From the NCBI RefSeq assembly GCF_036244895.1, contig NZ_BQKE01000001.1, positions 2,976,001 through 3,040,000 of the forward strand: a stretch of 64,000 bases of DNA, written 5' to 3'. The notes under the pieces were generated by a model, which did no database searches, had not been told where the DNA came from, and worked only from the letters and a program-made list of their open reading frames with translations. The position numbers and the translations under genes were made by a program. The stretch comes from Persicobacter diffluens. Lineage in GTDB: Bacteria; Bacteroidota; Bacteroidia; Cytophagales; Cyclobacteriaceae. Within the stretch, counting starts at the first letter, position 1. Every line of letters starts with the position of its first letter. Positions 9,588 through 18,571 of the stretch are shown in pieces.

Positions 9588-11282
9588 ATGAGACCCACTT
9601 TTTACACGAGCCTTCTCCTTCTATTCCTCCTTACATGGCAGCTTACTCATGCCCAGCATCAGGTACAGTTCATCATTAATCACCTACCGGAGTACAGCCC
9701 GGAGGACGATACCCTATACATGGTAGCCGATTTCAACGATTGGGCACAGCAGCAAAATCAACAGCAATTTCTCCCTTATCCGGATGGCACTTTTCGGCTC
9801 ACGCTTTCCGTGACAGACCTCAAGGAATTTGAATACAAAATTAACCGGGGAAGTTGGGAATCTGTCGAAGGCAACCACTTTGGTGATTACCGAAACAATC
9901 GGATTTTTAAAAAATCCGCCGGGGTCATGAGCCAGGAAATCACCATCAAAAGCTGGCAGGACCTGCATAAAGTGCATCACCCTCCACTGGAAATTACCAT
10001 CAATGAAATCCCGGCCAACACCCCCAAAGGCGCGCCCTTATTTTTATCCGGCACCTTAAATGCCTGGACTCCTGACGATCCCGATTTTCAATTTCAGCAA
10101 AAAGAAGATGGAACCTATTACCTGCAACTGCCTCCCGGCTTCGAGACTTTTCGATATAAAATTACACGCGGAAGCTGGCGGGCCGTTGAGGGAAGGGCTG
10201 ATGGAGGCATCATGAATAACAGGATCTGGGACCAGTCAGAAAATACCACCAAAGTCATGAGCAACCTGACCATTTCCAGCTGGGAGGATTTAAGTCCCTG
10301 GCCCTGGATCAAAATTATTCTGGTGGTTTTCCTCCTGGGGATACAGGTACAAAGCGTCACACACAACTATATCTACAAACACCGTTCTTATATTGATATT
10401 TATAGCCTCCTGGCCATTATATTTCTATTTTTAGGCGCCATCCGTCCAATAGCGGACCCCTTTCCGTCCATCAGCTTAGTGCCCACAGCCCTGGCCATGC
10501 TATTACCTATCCAATTAATCGGCAAGCGAAAACGGCCCACCCTTTGGTATGGCTTATTACTCTTAAATATCTGCATATTTTCATTATTGTGGATCAGTGA
10601 TTTATTAAATATCTACCAGGGAAATATTTTCCAACTCTCTATTATATGGAAAAACATCGCTTTCTCTCTATGTTTCCTAACATGGGGATACTATCTACAA
10701 TATCAATTTCCATCCAAAAAGATAAGCATCTGGATGGCAGGCTCTTTTTCCCTGTTCTTTTTTATCCTCAGCGGGCCATTGAATGTATTCCAGCTGGATT
10801 CGTATTATCTTTCTGAATACTTGCCTTATTGCTTTTGGCTTCTAGTCAGTTTAACCCATTTTTTCCAAATTTTCAACACAAAAAGAGGACTGAAATCACC
10901 CAGGCAAAAGGAAGAGCAGGAAGGATTACCGGAAAAGCTCGTGGAAATGTTGCATAAACACATGCAGGACAAACAGGAATACAAAGACCCGGCACTAAGC
11001 TTAAGCTCCTTATCAAAATCATTAGGGACCAACAATCAATACCTATCCAAAGCCATCAATGAACAATTAGGAAAAAGCTTCCCGGACTATATCAATGAAT
11101 TAAGAATTGAGGCCTTCATACAGGCCGTTCAGGAAGACCAAAACCGGAAATACAGTTACCTGCAGCATGCCTTGCAAGTGGGCTTTAACTCTAAATCCTC
11201 CTTTAACCGATCCTTCAAAAAAATCACCGGCAAAAGCCCCTCCGCTTATTTTGAAGAAGATGAAATATCATCAACCTCCTGA
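9588..11282 (+). CDS. Seven-transmembrane AraC-type regulator with two exported glucan-binding-like domains
   Basis: 564 residues. Signal peptide 1-22 (ends THAQ). Two related beta-sandwich domains follow, about 24-126 and 133-235; both have an ADFNDW or GTLNAW start, DGTF/DGTY, and the block KINRGSWESVEG or KITRGSWRAVEG with a later NNRI, the pattern of CBM20/CBM48 alpha-glucan-binding E-set domains. Seven hydrophobic helices follow (about 239-257, 270-288, 295-312, 318-338, 351-370, 380-398, 410-428), then a charged linker and an AraC/XylS double helix-turn-helix at about 465-555 (SLSKSLGTNNQYLSKAINE, VGFNSKSSFNRSFKKITGKS). An exported N-terminus plus seven helices puts the DNA-binding domain inside the cell, so this looks like a one-component transmembrane sensor. 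The amylase gene next door makes starch or malto-oligosaccharides the likely signal (inference). Confidence 0.85.
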   Translation: MRPTFYTSLLLLFLLTWQLTHAQHQVQFIINHLPEYSPEDDTLYMVADFNDWAQQQNQQQFLPYPDGTFRLTLSVTDLKEFEYKINRGSWESVEGNHFGDYRNNRIFKKSAGVMSQEITIKSWQDLHKVHHPPLEITINEIPANTPKGAPLFLSGTLNAWTPDDPDFQFQQKEDGTYYLQLPPGFETFRYKITRGSWRAVEGRADGGIMNNRIWDQSENTTKVMSNLTISSWEDLSPWPWIKIILVVFLLGIQVQSVTHNYIYKHRSYIDIYSLLAIIFLFLGAIRPIADPFPSISLVPTALAMLLPIQLIGKRKRPTLWYGLLLLNICIFSLLWISDLLNIYQGNIFQLSIIWKNIAFSLCFLTWGYYLQYQFPSKKISIWMAGSFSLFFFILSGPLNVFQLDSYYLSEYLPYCFWLLVSLTHFFQIFNTKRGLKSPRQKEEQEGLPEKLVEMLHKHMQDKQEYKDPALSLSSLSKSLGTNNQYLSKAINEQLGKSFPDYINELRIEAFIQAVQEDQNRKYSYLQHALQVGFNSKSSFNRSFKKITGKSPSAYFEEDEISSTS

Positions 11283-11292
11283 AGCCATGTTT

Positions 11293-11390
11293 AGCACGTA
11301 TTTAAAAATTAAAATTCATAGCGAAAATTTGAAGTATCCCCTCCAATAATTCTGATTTGAAGTCGGGTGCTGCGTTTTTAAACGGGCTCT
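11293..11390 (+). repeat. Repeat B, copy with an internal deletion
   Basis: Begins with a decayed end (GTATTTAAAAATTAAAATTC) and ends TTTTTAAACGGGCTCT. About 60 bp of the middle, including the CCCGATTATTTTGAGAG block, is missing. Its right end shares a base with the left end of the next repeat A. Confidence 0.6.
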
Positions 11391-11613
11391 TAACCCGGAT
11401 TATTCATGCTTAAAACCTCGTTTAGCTGCAAGACGGGAAAAATGAAGGAATAGTTCCCTATTTCAAGTTTTTTCCAACGAAGCAGATGAATGAGGTGAAA
11501 GCAAGCTTGCCCAAATTTGGGCTATTAATAATTTAGCAATAATGACCCTATCAGACTAAACATAAGTCACTTAAGACGACTCACTAAATCTAGCGGTGAA
11601 TAACTCGGGTTAA
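11390..11613 (+). repeat. Repeat A, intact copy
   Basis: 224 bp from TTAACCCGGATTATTCATG to GCGGTGAATAACTCGGGTTAA. It includes the perfect 14-base palindrome GCCCAAATTTGGGC near its middle. It lies between the convergent ends of the 9588 regulator and the 12102 gene, sandwiched between repeat B and a GC-rich repeat. Confidence 0.88.
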
Positions 11614-11879
11614 GCAGGGTGCTTGGGGGGGCTGCTGCCGCTTAGACGTCAGCACCGGGCTCGCGCGGCTCACCTCATCGGCCTTTTGGGCCGCTGTGGT
11701 TCAAACAAGCCCGCTTCATCCCTGCCCCTGCCGGGCTATTCGCCCGGATGGGATCTCGAGAACTGCCGGCAGAAGGATAGAGGCATTGTTGAAGCTCTTT
11801 TTGCAGCCTAAAAGCGTAGCGGCTCGCAAAAAAGCGACTGCCGAAAGCCTGCTAGTGAGCCTGGGCGAGCTACTGCCCC
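11614..11879. repeat. GC-rich intergenic repeat, copy 1
   Basis: A sharply GC-rich block in AT-rich surroundings. 11614-11764 holds several short hairpins, including CCGGGC-tattc-GCCCGG at 11731-11747. 11765-11879 shares GCGTAGCGGCTCGCAAAAAA, GCGACTGCCGAAAGCC and GTTGAAGCTCTTTTTGCAGC with 60976-61092. Similar GC-rich repeats are common between Bacteroidota genes. Nothing recognisable lies in 11880-12101. Confidence 0.65.
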
Positions 11880-12101
11880 AAAAACAAATACTTCCACACA
11901 GCAGGTTGAAATATAAAATATATAATAAATTATTCCCCACCCCTATCTTATTCCCCCATCAGCAAAAACATTCACCACAGTTTAACAATAGAGCTTCCAT
12001 CTGACGCCCAAATTCTGAAAGGGAATAATTCGTCTAAAAAGTAGCATTCACATGTTTACAGACATTGATATACTAGATAAAAATGATGTTATCCTTACTG
12101 A

Positions 12102-12632
12102 CTAAGCTAATTTTCGCGCTTCCAGGGTATCAATGAGCGCAAAAAATAATAAAGAACATGAAAATCTTAAATTCTCCTGAGGGTCTACAGGTTGATAATC
12201 TTTAAATATTTTACCCTCTTCAAACATGTAAAAAGCCAATACGCCACTATTGGGATATCGATTAATTTTAGCCTGCAGAATATCATTTTTTAAATCTTCA
12301 TCCTCTTCTTGTCGGGATAGAACGGAAATAAAATCAAGATTGGGTTGAATAAAGGATACATATTCATCAGCATCTACCTCTTCATCCAATACCCCGGCGG
12401 TTTCGGAAAAGTACTCTACCAGCGTAATGAGCATGGCATAAATAGCATGTTGCTTTTCATCTCCCTCCTCAATGGCCAATGCCTTAACCAGCTCATCAAT
12501 AAAAACTTGCCGGAGGCCTATTTCATGGATTTGAGCCAAAACTTGAACTTTGGGTCGGTGTTTCACCAGCGTAAATCGCGCCTCCAAAGCTTGTACATTG
12601 GCCAGGAGTTCAGGAGGGAAGATGTCGGACAT
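12102..12632 (-). CDS. Hypothetical protein, 176 residues
   Basis: I recognise no family. The protein is acidic and mostly helical, with no signal peptide or membrane segment, so probably cytoplasmic. Its centre has a stretch of Asp and Glu (VLDEEVDADEY, then SRQEEDEDLKND), and the C-terminal part contains FYMFEEGKIFKDYQPVDPQE. It lies 106 bp downstream of the LRR gene in the same direction and may share its transcript. Codon use is ordinary for the window, so I believe it is a real gene. Confidence 0.7.
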   Translation of the reverse strand: MSDIFPPELLANVQALEARFTLVKHRPKVQVLAQIHEIGLRQVFIDELVKALAIEEGDEKQHAIYAMLITLVEYFSETAGVLDEEVDADEYVSFIQPNLDFISVLSRQEEDEDLKNDILQAKINRYPNSGVLAFYMFEEGKIFKDYQPVDPQENLRFSCSLLFFALIDTLEARKLA

Positions 12633-12738
12633 TTCAAAAAGTATTTTTGCTTTTTAAACTCCTCCCGCTCGTTTTCAGTTACAGTTCCTCAGACCAAATA
12701 CAACCTTTAAAATCGAAATAGACAGAAACATGACGAAC

Positions 12739-13626
12739 TTATCGCATCACCTCAATTCCTTTTTGCTCAATGGATTTGATAGTCTCAAACTGTTCTCGAT
12801 TATATGAAAAGTCAAGATCGTTATCCTGCAAATCAAGATGATAACTTTCATTATGCGTTTTATCACCATATTTTCTTCGCCCTTTAAAAGCTCCGTTTTC
12901 TGACAATTCCTTTAACACCCGAATATCCTTCACCTTATTCTGACTCAGATTCAACTGCCTTAGTTGCGTCATTGCTGCCAAGGCATCAATATTTCTAATT
13001 TTATTCCGGCTCAACATCAAATAGTGAGGATTAAACCCTTTCAAAAAATCAATCTCTTTTAAGCCGCAGTCCATCATGGACAAGGATTTTAATTCCGGAT
13101 TTATTTTTTCAAAACATGAAAAGTCCCGGAAACGAAGGCCCGCCAACCAAAGTGTTTCCAACTCCTCCAAACCTTCCAAAGGGCATAAATCCGTGACCCG
13201 ACTATAACCCAAATTCAAGTCTTTTAAAAACGTCATTCCTGCCAATGGACTAATGTCTCGTACGGAGGTATACCAGCAATCCAGCTTACGCAACTCCTGT
13301 AATTGATTCAAGGGCGACAGATCATGCACCTCAGTATATCGAATATTCAGCTCTCTTAAATATTTAAAATATTGAATTGCTCCGATATCTCTAACCTTAT
13401 GAGCTTTACTCCTGGGCTTAGCGGACAGATCCAATCGGTCCATCGATTCGGCATCTTTTAAAGTAACAGGAGTACCCACAGGGATTCGCAAGGCTAACCT
13501 TACCTTGGTTTCAAACACATTATCATGAAAAACAATATGTCCTTCCTCATTTAAATAAGACTTTTCTGTAGCCATTGATGACCACGAACAACAAAAAAAT
13601 AATAGTATACAAAAAAATGCTTTCAT
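12739..13626 (-). CDS. Secreted leucine-rich-repeat protein, internalin-like
   Basis: 295 residues with a signal peptide at 1-19 (cut near SSMA), so exported to the periplasm or surface. From about residue 60 there are some eight LRR units of the 21-22-residue internalin type, seen as LRELNIRYTEVHDLSPL, LRKLDCWYTSVRDISPL, LKDLNLGYSRVTDLCPL and LRQLNLSQNKVKDIRVL. The N-terminal segment FETKVRLALRIPVGTPVTLKDAE resembles the cap of internalin-like LRR proteins. There is no C-terminal sorting domain or lipobox. LRR domains generally bind protein partners; the partner here is unknown. Probably transcribed with the 12102 gene. Confidence 0.8.
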   Translation of the reverse strand: MKAFFCILLFFCCSWSSMATEKSYLNEEGHIVFHDNVFETKVRLALRIPVGTPVTLKDAESMDRLDLSAKPRSKAHKVRDIGAIQYFKYLRELNIRYTEVHDLSPLNQLQELRKLDCWYTSVRDISPLAGMTFLKDLNLGYSRVTDLCPLEGLEELETLWLAGLRFRDFSCFEKINPELKSLSMMDCGLKEIDFLKGFNPHYLMLSRNKIRNIDALAAMTQLRQLNLSQNKVKDIRVLKELSENGAFKGRRKYGDKTHNESYHLDLQDNDLDFSYNREQFETIKSIEQKGIEVMR

Positions 13627-13990
13627 GTCTATTTTGGTTTATATCAACAAAATAGGCATACCAAACACGCCCCTTATTAAAACACCCTTAGATTTACACA
13701 AATACCAAAACGGGACAATCCGAACCCAATAAAGACAAAGGAAGCCCGAACACCTAACCAAAGGTTTTAGCATGAAAAATATGTCTATATTATACCCTCA
13801 TTTAGTAACATATTAAACATTACTTATTTCATAACTATCACAGTCTTTTCAAATTAGACTTCTATGGTTCATTTAATCGATGAGAAAAAAGAAAATTTTC
13901 TAAAAATCAATTACCGAAAGGAGTCGCTCCAAGTTTATAAATACATGATTTCAAAGCGAGTAATCCAAGTCTGAATGGAGTATAGAAGAT
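13627..13990. other. AT-rich intergenic stretch with no recognised feature
   Basis: Upstream region of the 12739 gene, so its promoter should be here. I see no open frame of useful length, strong hairpin or repeat match before the repeat A copy at 13991. Confidence 0.5.
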
Positions 13991-14213
13991 TTATCCCGGT
14001 TTATTCCTACTTAAATCCTGTTTTAGCTGCAAGGCGGGGAAAATGAAGGAATAGTTCCCTATTTCAAGTTTTTTCCAACGAAGCAGATGAATGAGGATAA
14101 AGTAAGCCCACCCCAATTTGGGCTAATATAAAATCGCAAGAACTATTTTAACAGAATAGTATAAAGCAATTTACACCAAACGCCTGAATCTAGTAATAAA
14201 TAGTTCGGGTCAA
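13991..14213 (+). repeat. Repeat A, mildly diverged copy
   Basis: 223 bp from TTATCCCGGTTTATTC to AATAGTTCGGGTCA, with the core CGAAGCAGATGAATGAGG intact. Both ends carry substitutions in the terminal TTAA. Nearest genes are the 12739 LRR gene (upstream side) and the 14358 membrane-protein gene, whose stop lies about 145 bp away. Confidence 0.8.
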
Positions 14214-14357
14214 AAAAGGTAAAACCAGGCTACTTCATAAGTAACCTATTGCTATTAGATATACGGGCTTTATTTATTGGGACAAGAAATCATCAATAAT
14301 TCGATCGTGATCCAATAATACCCCTCAGCAGCAATCAATAAAAGCGGTGCTTATCAA

Positions 14358-15044
14358 TTAATAACTTTCCTTCTTCTTCTCAAATTGCAAGGTATCCGGG
14401 TCATCACTGATATATAGAGCGTCCATTCCGGATTGCATGACTAAAATCTTCCCAAAAGCTTCAGGCAACTCCAGCTCTTGTGCCGTTACCCATCGTCCCT
14501 CTCCATAAACAGCAATTTTTTCTCCGGGCTCCAAAATCCCTTCGTGATATTTGAAGCTCTTATTCATCCCAAGCCAGTTTTCATCATCATGACCATGATT
14601 TTTTAAATATTGTTTTAATTTGGGACTGGCGTCATTCAGAAAACCGGAATCAAATTTGGCATCCTTTACGATATAAGATCTTTTTTCCGATGCCTCAATG
14701 ATCGCAAAATGATCTCCTTCCTTGATCAGAAAAGGGATGCTTTTTTGATCATCTATCACTTTCACCCATTTGGAGCTTTTCCCCTGGCTTTTTTTCTGCT
14801 GTACCTCCACATGATATTCAGCACAAGCTCTTCCGGACAATGGTGCTTTCAAGGCCTCATTCACCGGTACGACCTGACCCACAATACGAGCCGTCTGTCC
14901 GTTACGAAAGTTTTTGATTTTTTTTAGAGGAGCCTTTTTTAATTTTCGTTTAACAATGGCCTTCTCGGTAAAAAAATGAGAAAAGATGATAAACCCGAGG
15001 ATAATGAATCCTATAAACCCAAAAAATATATATTCAACATTCAT
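14358..15044 (-). CDS. Single-pass membrane protein with a GIDE-like domain
   Basis: 228 residues. One membrane helix at about 5-24 is followed by a basic patch (KRKLKKAPLKKIKNFR). The rest resembles the GIDE domain of the mitochondrial E3 ligase MUL1 and its bacterial relatives: GQVVPVNEALKAPLSGRACA at about 55-75, a YHVEVQQ strand, a variable middle, then YHEGILEPGEKIAVYGEG near 170-185. Bacterial GIDE proteins have no RING finger, and none is seen here, so ubiquitin-ligase activity is not implied. The function of this domain in bacteria is unknown. It appears monocistronic. Confidence 0.7.
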   Translation of the reverse strand: MNVEYIFFGFIGFIILGFIIFSHFFTEKAIVKRKLKKAPLKKIKNFRNGQTARIVGQVVPVNEALKAPLSGRACAEYHVEVQQKKSQGKSSKWVKVIDDQKSIPFLIKEGDHFAIIEASEKRSYIVKDAKFDSGFLNDASPKLKQYLKNHGHDDENWLGMNKSFKYHEGILEPGEKIAVYGEGRWVTAQELELPEAFGKILVMQSGMDALYISDDPDTLQFEKKKESY

Positions 15045-15221
15045 GATATTTAATTACTTCAACAAAATCAGATACATGCTCAATATATTATAAACAAATA
15101 AAAACCCCAATTAAATCAACTTTTCCTAATTTAATATTTTCGCAAAAAGCGGGTTTATCCTTCATCAGCGTGTACTTCACTGCCAACGCATGGAACAAAA
15201 CCTGAAAGATTGCCGAGGTCA

Positions 15222-15290
15222 TCCCTTTTATTTTGAGAAAATAACATCGCTATTATTGAAACATTATCCCAAATCACATTCAATTAACCG
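15222..15290 (+). repeat. Repeat B, internal fragment
   Basis: Matches the middle of repeat B (ATTTTGAGAAAATAACATCG, then GCTATTATTG and ATTATCCCAAATCAC). Both terminal inverted repeats are absent. The rest of 15045-15344 shows nothing else. Confidence 0.55.
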
Positions 15291-15384
15291 AATGATATAT
15301 GCCTAATTCCGCTTTTTCCCCAACCTTACACCTCACTACTATCGGTGTCCTGTACAGAAATGCTGGGATTTGGGAAAAAAGGCC

Positions 15385-15392
15385 TAATTTTG
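15385..15392 (+). promoter_or_regulatory. TAnnTTTG promoter element
   Basis: TAATTTTG fits the Bacteroidota -7 consensus and lies 33 bp before the ATG at 15426. This supports the internal start of the pseudouridine synthase, because the upstream in-frame ATG at 15345 would lie before the promoter. Confidence 0.4.
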
Positions 15393-15425
15393 GCTATTGA
15401 AAAGGAAACGCATAAGAGAGCTGAG

Positions 15426-17108
15426 ATGACCATTAATCCTTCTGATAAAGACCGTTTAATACATGCTTTGCCTAAAGAGGCCGAGAACATAACATTACCT
15501 GAAAAATTCACTTTTCCATTTAACTACCAACCGCATGCACTCTGTGTATTGGCGGCGGAGGAGTTGCAGGCCTATTTGGCTCAAAAGGAGGAGTGGCAGG
15601 AAGAGCTGAGTCTGGAAGGAGACAATGAACGTGTGGGCAAAATGTTTGGGGTGATGATTGTGCGGGATAGCCATGGTCAATTGGGCTATTTGGCGGCTTT
15701 CTCAGGAGCTATTGCGGGTAAGAACCAATGGCCAGGATTTGTCCCCACACTCTATGATCGCTGGGATCCCAATTCCTTCTTCAAAATCGGGGAGCAGGAA
15801 TTAAATGCCATCAATGAGGAGGTGGTAAAACGGGAAAATGCACCGGATTACCTGGCAGCCCTACAGGATATGGAAGAATGCAGAAGGATTGGAACTGCTC
15901 AGATTGAAGCTTTTCGAAAGGAGGTAAAAGACCGAAAGGCCGAAAGAAGAGCCAAACGCGCAGAAGCGGAAAGCACATTATCAGAAGAAGCATATTCGAA
16001 ACTTTTGCATAAAGCAAGTTTAGAAAGTCAGGCGGATCGCAAATGGCTGAAGGGGGCGATTAAACAGGAGCAAAAAAGAATGAAAATTGCAGAAGAAAAA
16101 GTAGAGGCGATGCGTGCTCCTATTTTAGCTTTGAAAGAGGCGCGTAGGGAAAAGTCCAATGCGATTCAACAGCAGATTTTCGATCAGTACACCTTCCTCA
16201 ATACCCGAGGTGAAAAGAAAGGGGTGCGGGAGATTTTTGGAGAGGAATTACCTCCGGCGGGTGCGGGAGATTGTGCCGGGCCTAGGTTATTGCAATATGC
16301 TTTTGCGCAAAATCTAAGTCCGATTGCCATGGCGGAGTTCTGGTATGGACCTTCTCCAAAGACCATCATCCGCAAACATTTGAATTATTATCCGGCTTGT
16401 AAAGGAAAATGTGGTCCGATCATGGGGCATATGCTTCAAGGCTTAGAGATGGAGGAGGATCCGCTACCGGCAAGAATTATCGTCCCGGATCATATTGAGG
16501 TCTTGTATGAGGATGAAGTGCTGGCCGTGGTCAATAAGCCTTCCGGATTTCTATCTGTTCCCGGAAAAAGCCATACCGATTCCATACTGGAAAGGATCAA
16601 ACAGCAAATGCCAGATGCGGAAGGACCGATCATTGTACACCGACTAGACATGGACACTTCCGGCCTGATGGTGGTAACAAAAAATGAAGAAGTCTATAAA
16701 AATCTACAGGAACAATTCACCAAAAGAACGGTCAAGAAGCGATACACTGCTTTACTGGAAGGTTATGTAAAAAAATCGGATGGTTATATCGACCTGCCGC
16801 TTCGTGTGGACCTTGATGATCGCCCAAGACAGATGGTCTGCTACCAGCATGGAAAAGCCGCCCGCACCAAATTCGAGGTGAAGGAACGTAAAAACGGCCG
16901 AACACTGATTCATTTCTATCCGATTACCGGACGTACACATCAGCTGCGCATGCATGCGGCTCATCCGGATGGTTTGAATTGTCCGATTACTGGAGATGAT
17001 TTATATGGAAAGGTAGATGAACGCCTGCATCTGCATGCGGCTTATCTGGAGTTTGAGCATCCGGTGAAGAGGGAGAGGATGAGCTTTGTGTTAGAGGCGG
17101 ATTTTTAA
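15426..17108 (+). CDS. RluA-family pseudouridine synthase with a long N-terminal extension
   Basis: Isomerises uridine to pseudouridine in structured RNA. The C-terminal 210 residues are an RluA catalytic domain: EVLAVVNKPSGFLSVPG and HRLDMDTSGLMVV with the catalytic Asp, plus GRTHQLRMHAAH. The first 350 residues are not part of RluA. They have a globular start, a highly charged coiled coil (AFRKEVKDRKAERRAKRAEA and onward) and a conserved-looking block GAGDCAGPRLLQYAF ... ACKGKCGP with three cysteines. Long RluA proteins of this build occur in other bacteria, so the fusion is a known type, but its RNA target is uncertain. The frame is open from 15345; I chose the ATG at 15426 because it follows a promoter element and an AGAGAG stretch. 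Confidence 0.87.
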   Translation: MTINPSDKDRLIHALPKEAENITLPEKFTFPFNYQPHALCVLAAEELQAYLAQKEEWQEELSLEGDNERVGKMFGVMIVRDSHGQLGYLAAFSGAIAGKNQWPGFVPTLYDRWDPNSFFKIGEQELNAINEEVVKRENAPDYLAALQDMEECRRIGTAQIEAFRKEVKDRKAERRAKRAEAESTLSEEAYSKLLHKASLESQADRKWLKGAIKQEQKRMKIAEEKVEAMRAPILALKEARREKSNAIQQQIFDQYTFLNTRGEKKGVREIFGEELPPAGAGDCAGPRLLQYAFAQNLSPIAMAEFWYGPSPKTIIRKHLNYYPACKGKCGPIMGHMLQGLEMEEDPLPARIIVPDHIEVLYEDEVLAVVNKPSGFLSVPGKSHTDSILERIKQQMPDAEGPIIVHRLDMDTSGLMVVTKNEEVYKNLQEQFTKRTVKKRYTALLEGYVKKSDGYIDLPLRVDLDDRPRQMVCYQHGKAARTKFEVKERKNGRTLIHFYPITGRTHQLRMHAAHPDGLNCPITGDDLYGKVDERLHLHAAYLEFEHPVKRERMSFVLEADF

Positions 17109-17125
17109 AAACACCCCACCCAAAA

Positions 17126-17155
17126 ACGGGCGATTACCTTCTAGTAATTGCCCGT
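17126..17155. terminator. Bidirectional hairpin between convergent genes
   Basis: ACGGGCGATTAC pairs with GTAATTGCCCGT (one G-U) around a six-base loop, 18 bp after the pseudouridine synthase stop. Neither flank has a long T run, so it may be a weak terminator or an RNA 3'-end stabiliser. Confidence 0.5.
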
Positions 17156-17177
17156 AGCATTAGTAAATGAGTCAGTT

Positions 17178-18539
17178 TTAATAGGGGCCTATGTAACTCC
17201 AAAGTGGGGTTTTATCCGGAGCATGCAAGGCTGCATCAGAGGCATAATTTCCTGTAATCTCAATAATGGACTGGTATACGTTCCCTTCATACTGAACTAA
17301 TTCATCCTGTTTATAGGCTGTATTATTTCCACCACCTGTTACTGCCCAGGTCTTTAAGGAAGGCCATGATGATCCCTGACAAATTCCTAACAACATCCAT
17401 TTGTCATGATGTTGGACGGTGTAAATATCTTTATTTGACTGATATGACATAGATGGCTCATCTGCGTTGACTGAAGTATGACTTACTAAACAAATCCAGG
17501 TATAAGTAACTCCTATTGACGCTGCAGATACTAAATCCCCCCTGCTATAAGCAGTCCCTTTCACCCAATCCGATGGACAATCCTGTGGTGGGGCTACAAT
17601 CAGATCGTAAGGGTTGATCAAGGTCATATACCAATCATCGGGCTGAAAGTTGGTAATACTGTAGGTGGTTTTAAAATCAGTAGTCAAATCCGTGGTTTGA
17701 GAAGTCACCAAAGCCCCAATTGCTTCCGAGTTCGGATCACTGTCCTTTTGATAGACAAAAGTATCGTCCACGGTTGTGGCGGTCACGGGAGGGAAAACCA
17801 CTGAAACATCTAAAGATTCACCAACATAATTCAAGGGTAATATCATAACAGCCAAGCCGTATTTAACCGGATAATCTGAAATTAGATTTACTCCCGAATT
17901 TGAAACACTTAACGCTCCGGTATAAGCTTTATTAAGATACTGCCCACTTTGCACTCCGTTTACGGGTACCATGCGCGCGATTTCAAGAAACAGTCGCTCA
18001 TAATCCCCAATATCTCCATCCAAATGACCGTAACCGATATCTGTCAAATCCCCTCCGGAAGTACTGGTAAGTACAAAATGAACCTCTACTGGCACAATAC
18101 TATTTGGGGTTATTTCAAACGCAATAGGGCATGCATTAGCAGGATCATAACCATCCGGAATATTCCCTTCCACGGGCACATAGCCAATCACGTCCTTCAT
18201 GCTATTCAATAAAGCGCAAGAAGTGATCACATAGTTACCGACAGGTAAAAGCAATTTTTCGGATGAAATACTCCCATCAGCATAAATATAGGCTTCTACA
18301 ACATAAGTTTCCTCGGTCCCCAAATCGTCACAATCCCCATTCAAACAGGGGGCTACCTCATATACAATAGTACCCGTTTCCTCAACCATTGCCACTGCCG
18401 CCTGCCGGCCATTTTCAAACAGCTCCAACTGCATCGACAAGGCCAACTCTCCGGTTCCATTCAGGGGAGATTGTTCATCAACATGGCAACTGATGAAAAG
18501 GAAGGTCAATGAGAAAAGTAAAAAGACCGATCTGATCAT
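17178..18539 (-). CDS. Surface lipoprotein with two chitin/cellulose-binding-like modules
   Basis: Fourth gene of a four-gene operon. From the chosen start the lipoprotein signal ends LFISC with Cys18 as the lipid site. The next 300 residues have the plan seen in the two upstream lipoproteins: NGTGELALSM after the lipobox, a LPVGNYVITSCAL strand, and DIGYGHLDGDIGDYERLFLE in the middle. The C-terminal 120 residues look like two carbohydrate-binding modules of the CBM5/12 type: DWVKGTAYSRGDLVSAA ... YTWICLVSHTS, and WAVTGGGNNTAYKQDELV ... VYQSI, ending LWSYIGPY. The frame is open to 18578, but the first 13 codons overlap an intercistronic hairpin, so I start at 18539. Confidence 0.72.
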   Translation of the reverse strand: MIRSVFLLFSLTFLFISCHVDEQSPLNGTGELALSMQLELFENGRQAAVAMVEETGTIVYEVAPCLNGDCDDLGTEETYVVEAYIYADGSISSEKLLLPVGNYVITSCALLNSMKDVIGYVPVEGNIPDGYDPANACPIAFEITPNSIVPVEVHFVLTSTSGGDLTDIGYGHLDGDIGDYERLFLEIARMVPVNGVQSGQYLNKAYTGALSVSNSGVNLISDYPVKYGLAVMILPLNYVGESLDVSVVFPPVTATTVDDTFVYQKDSDPNSEAIGALVTSQTTDLTTDFKTTYSITNFQPDDWYMTLINPYDLIVAPPQDCPSDWVKGTAYSRGDLVSAASIGVTYTWICLVSHTSVNADEPSMSYQSNKDIYTVQHHDKWMLLGICQGSSWPSLKTWAVTGGGNNTAYKQDELVQYEGNVYQSIIEITGNYASDAALHAPDKTPLWSYIGPY

Positions 18540-18571
18540 TGGAATGAGTTTTATGGGTGATTGTATAGGGG

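Noticed and set aside
11623..12004. Two overlapping + strand ORFs of 62 and 102 codons
   Set aside because: They run through the GC-rich repeat, which lacks stops because of its composition; a coding role is not supported.
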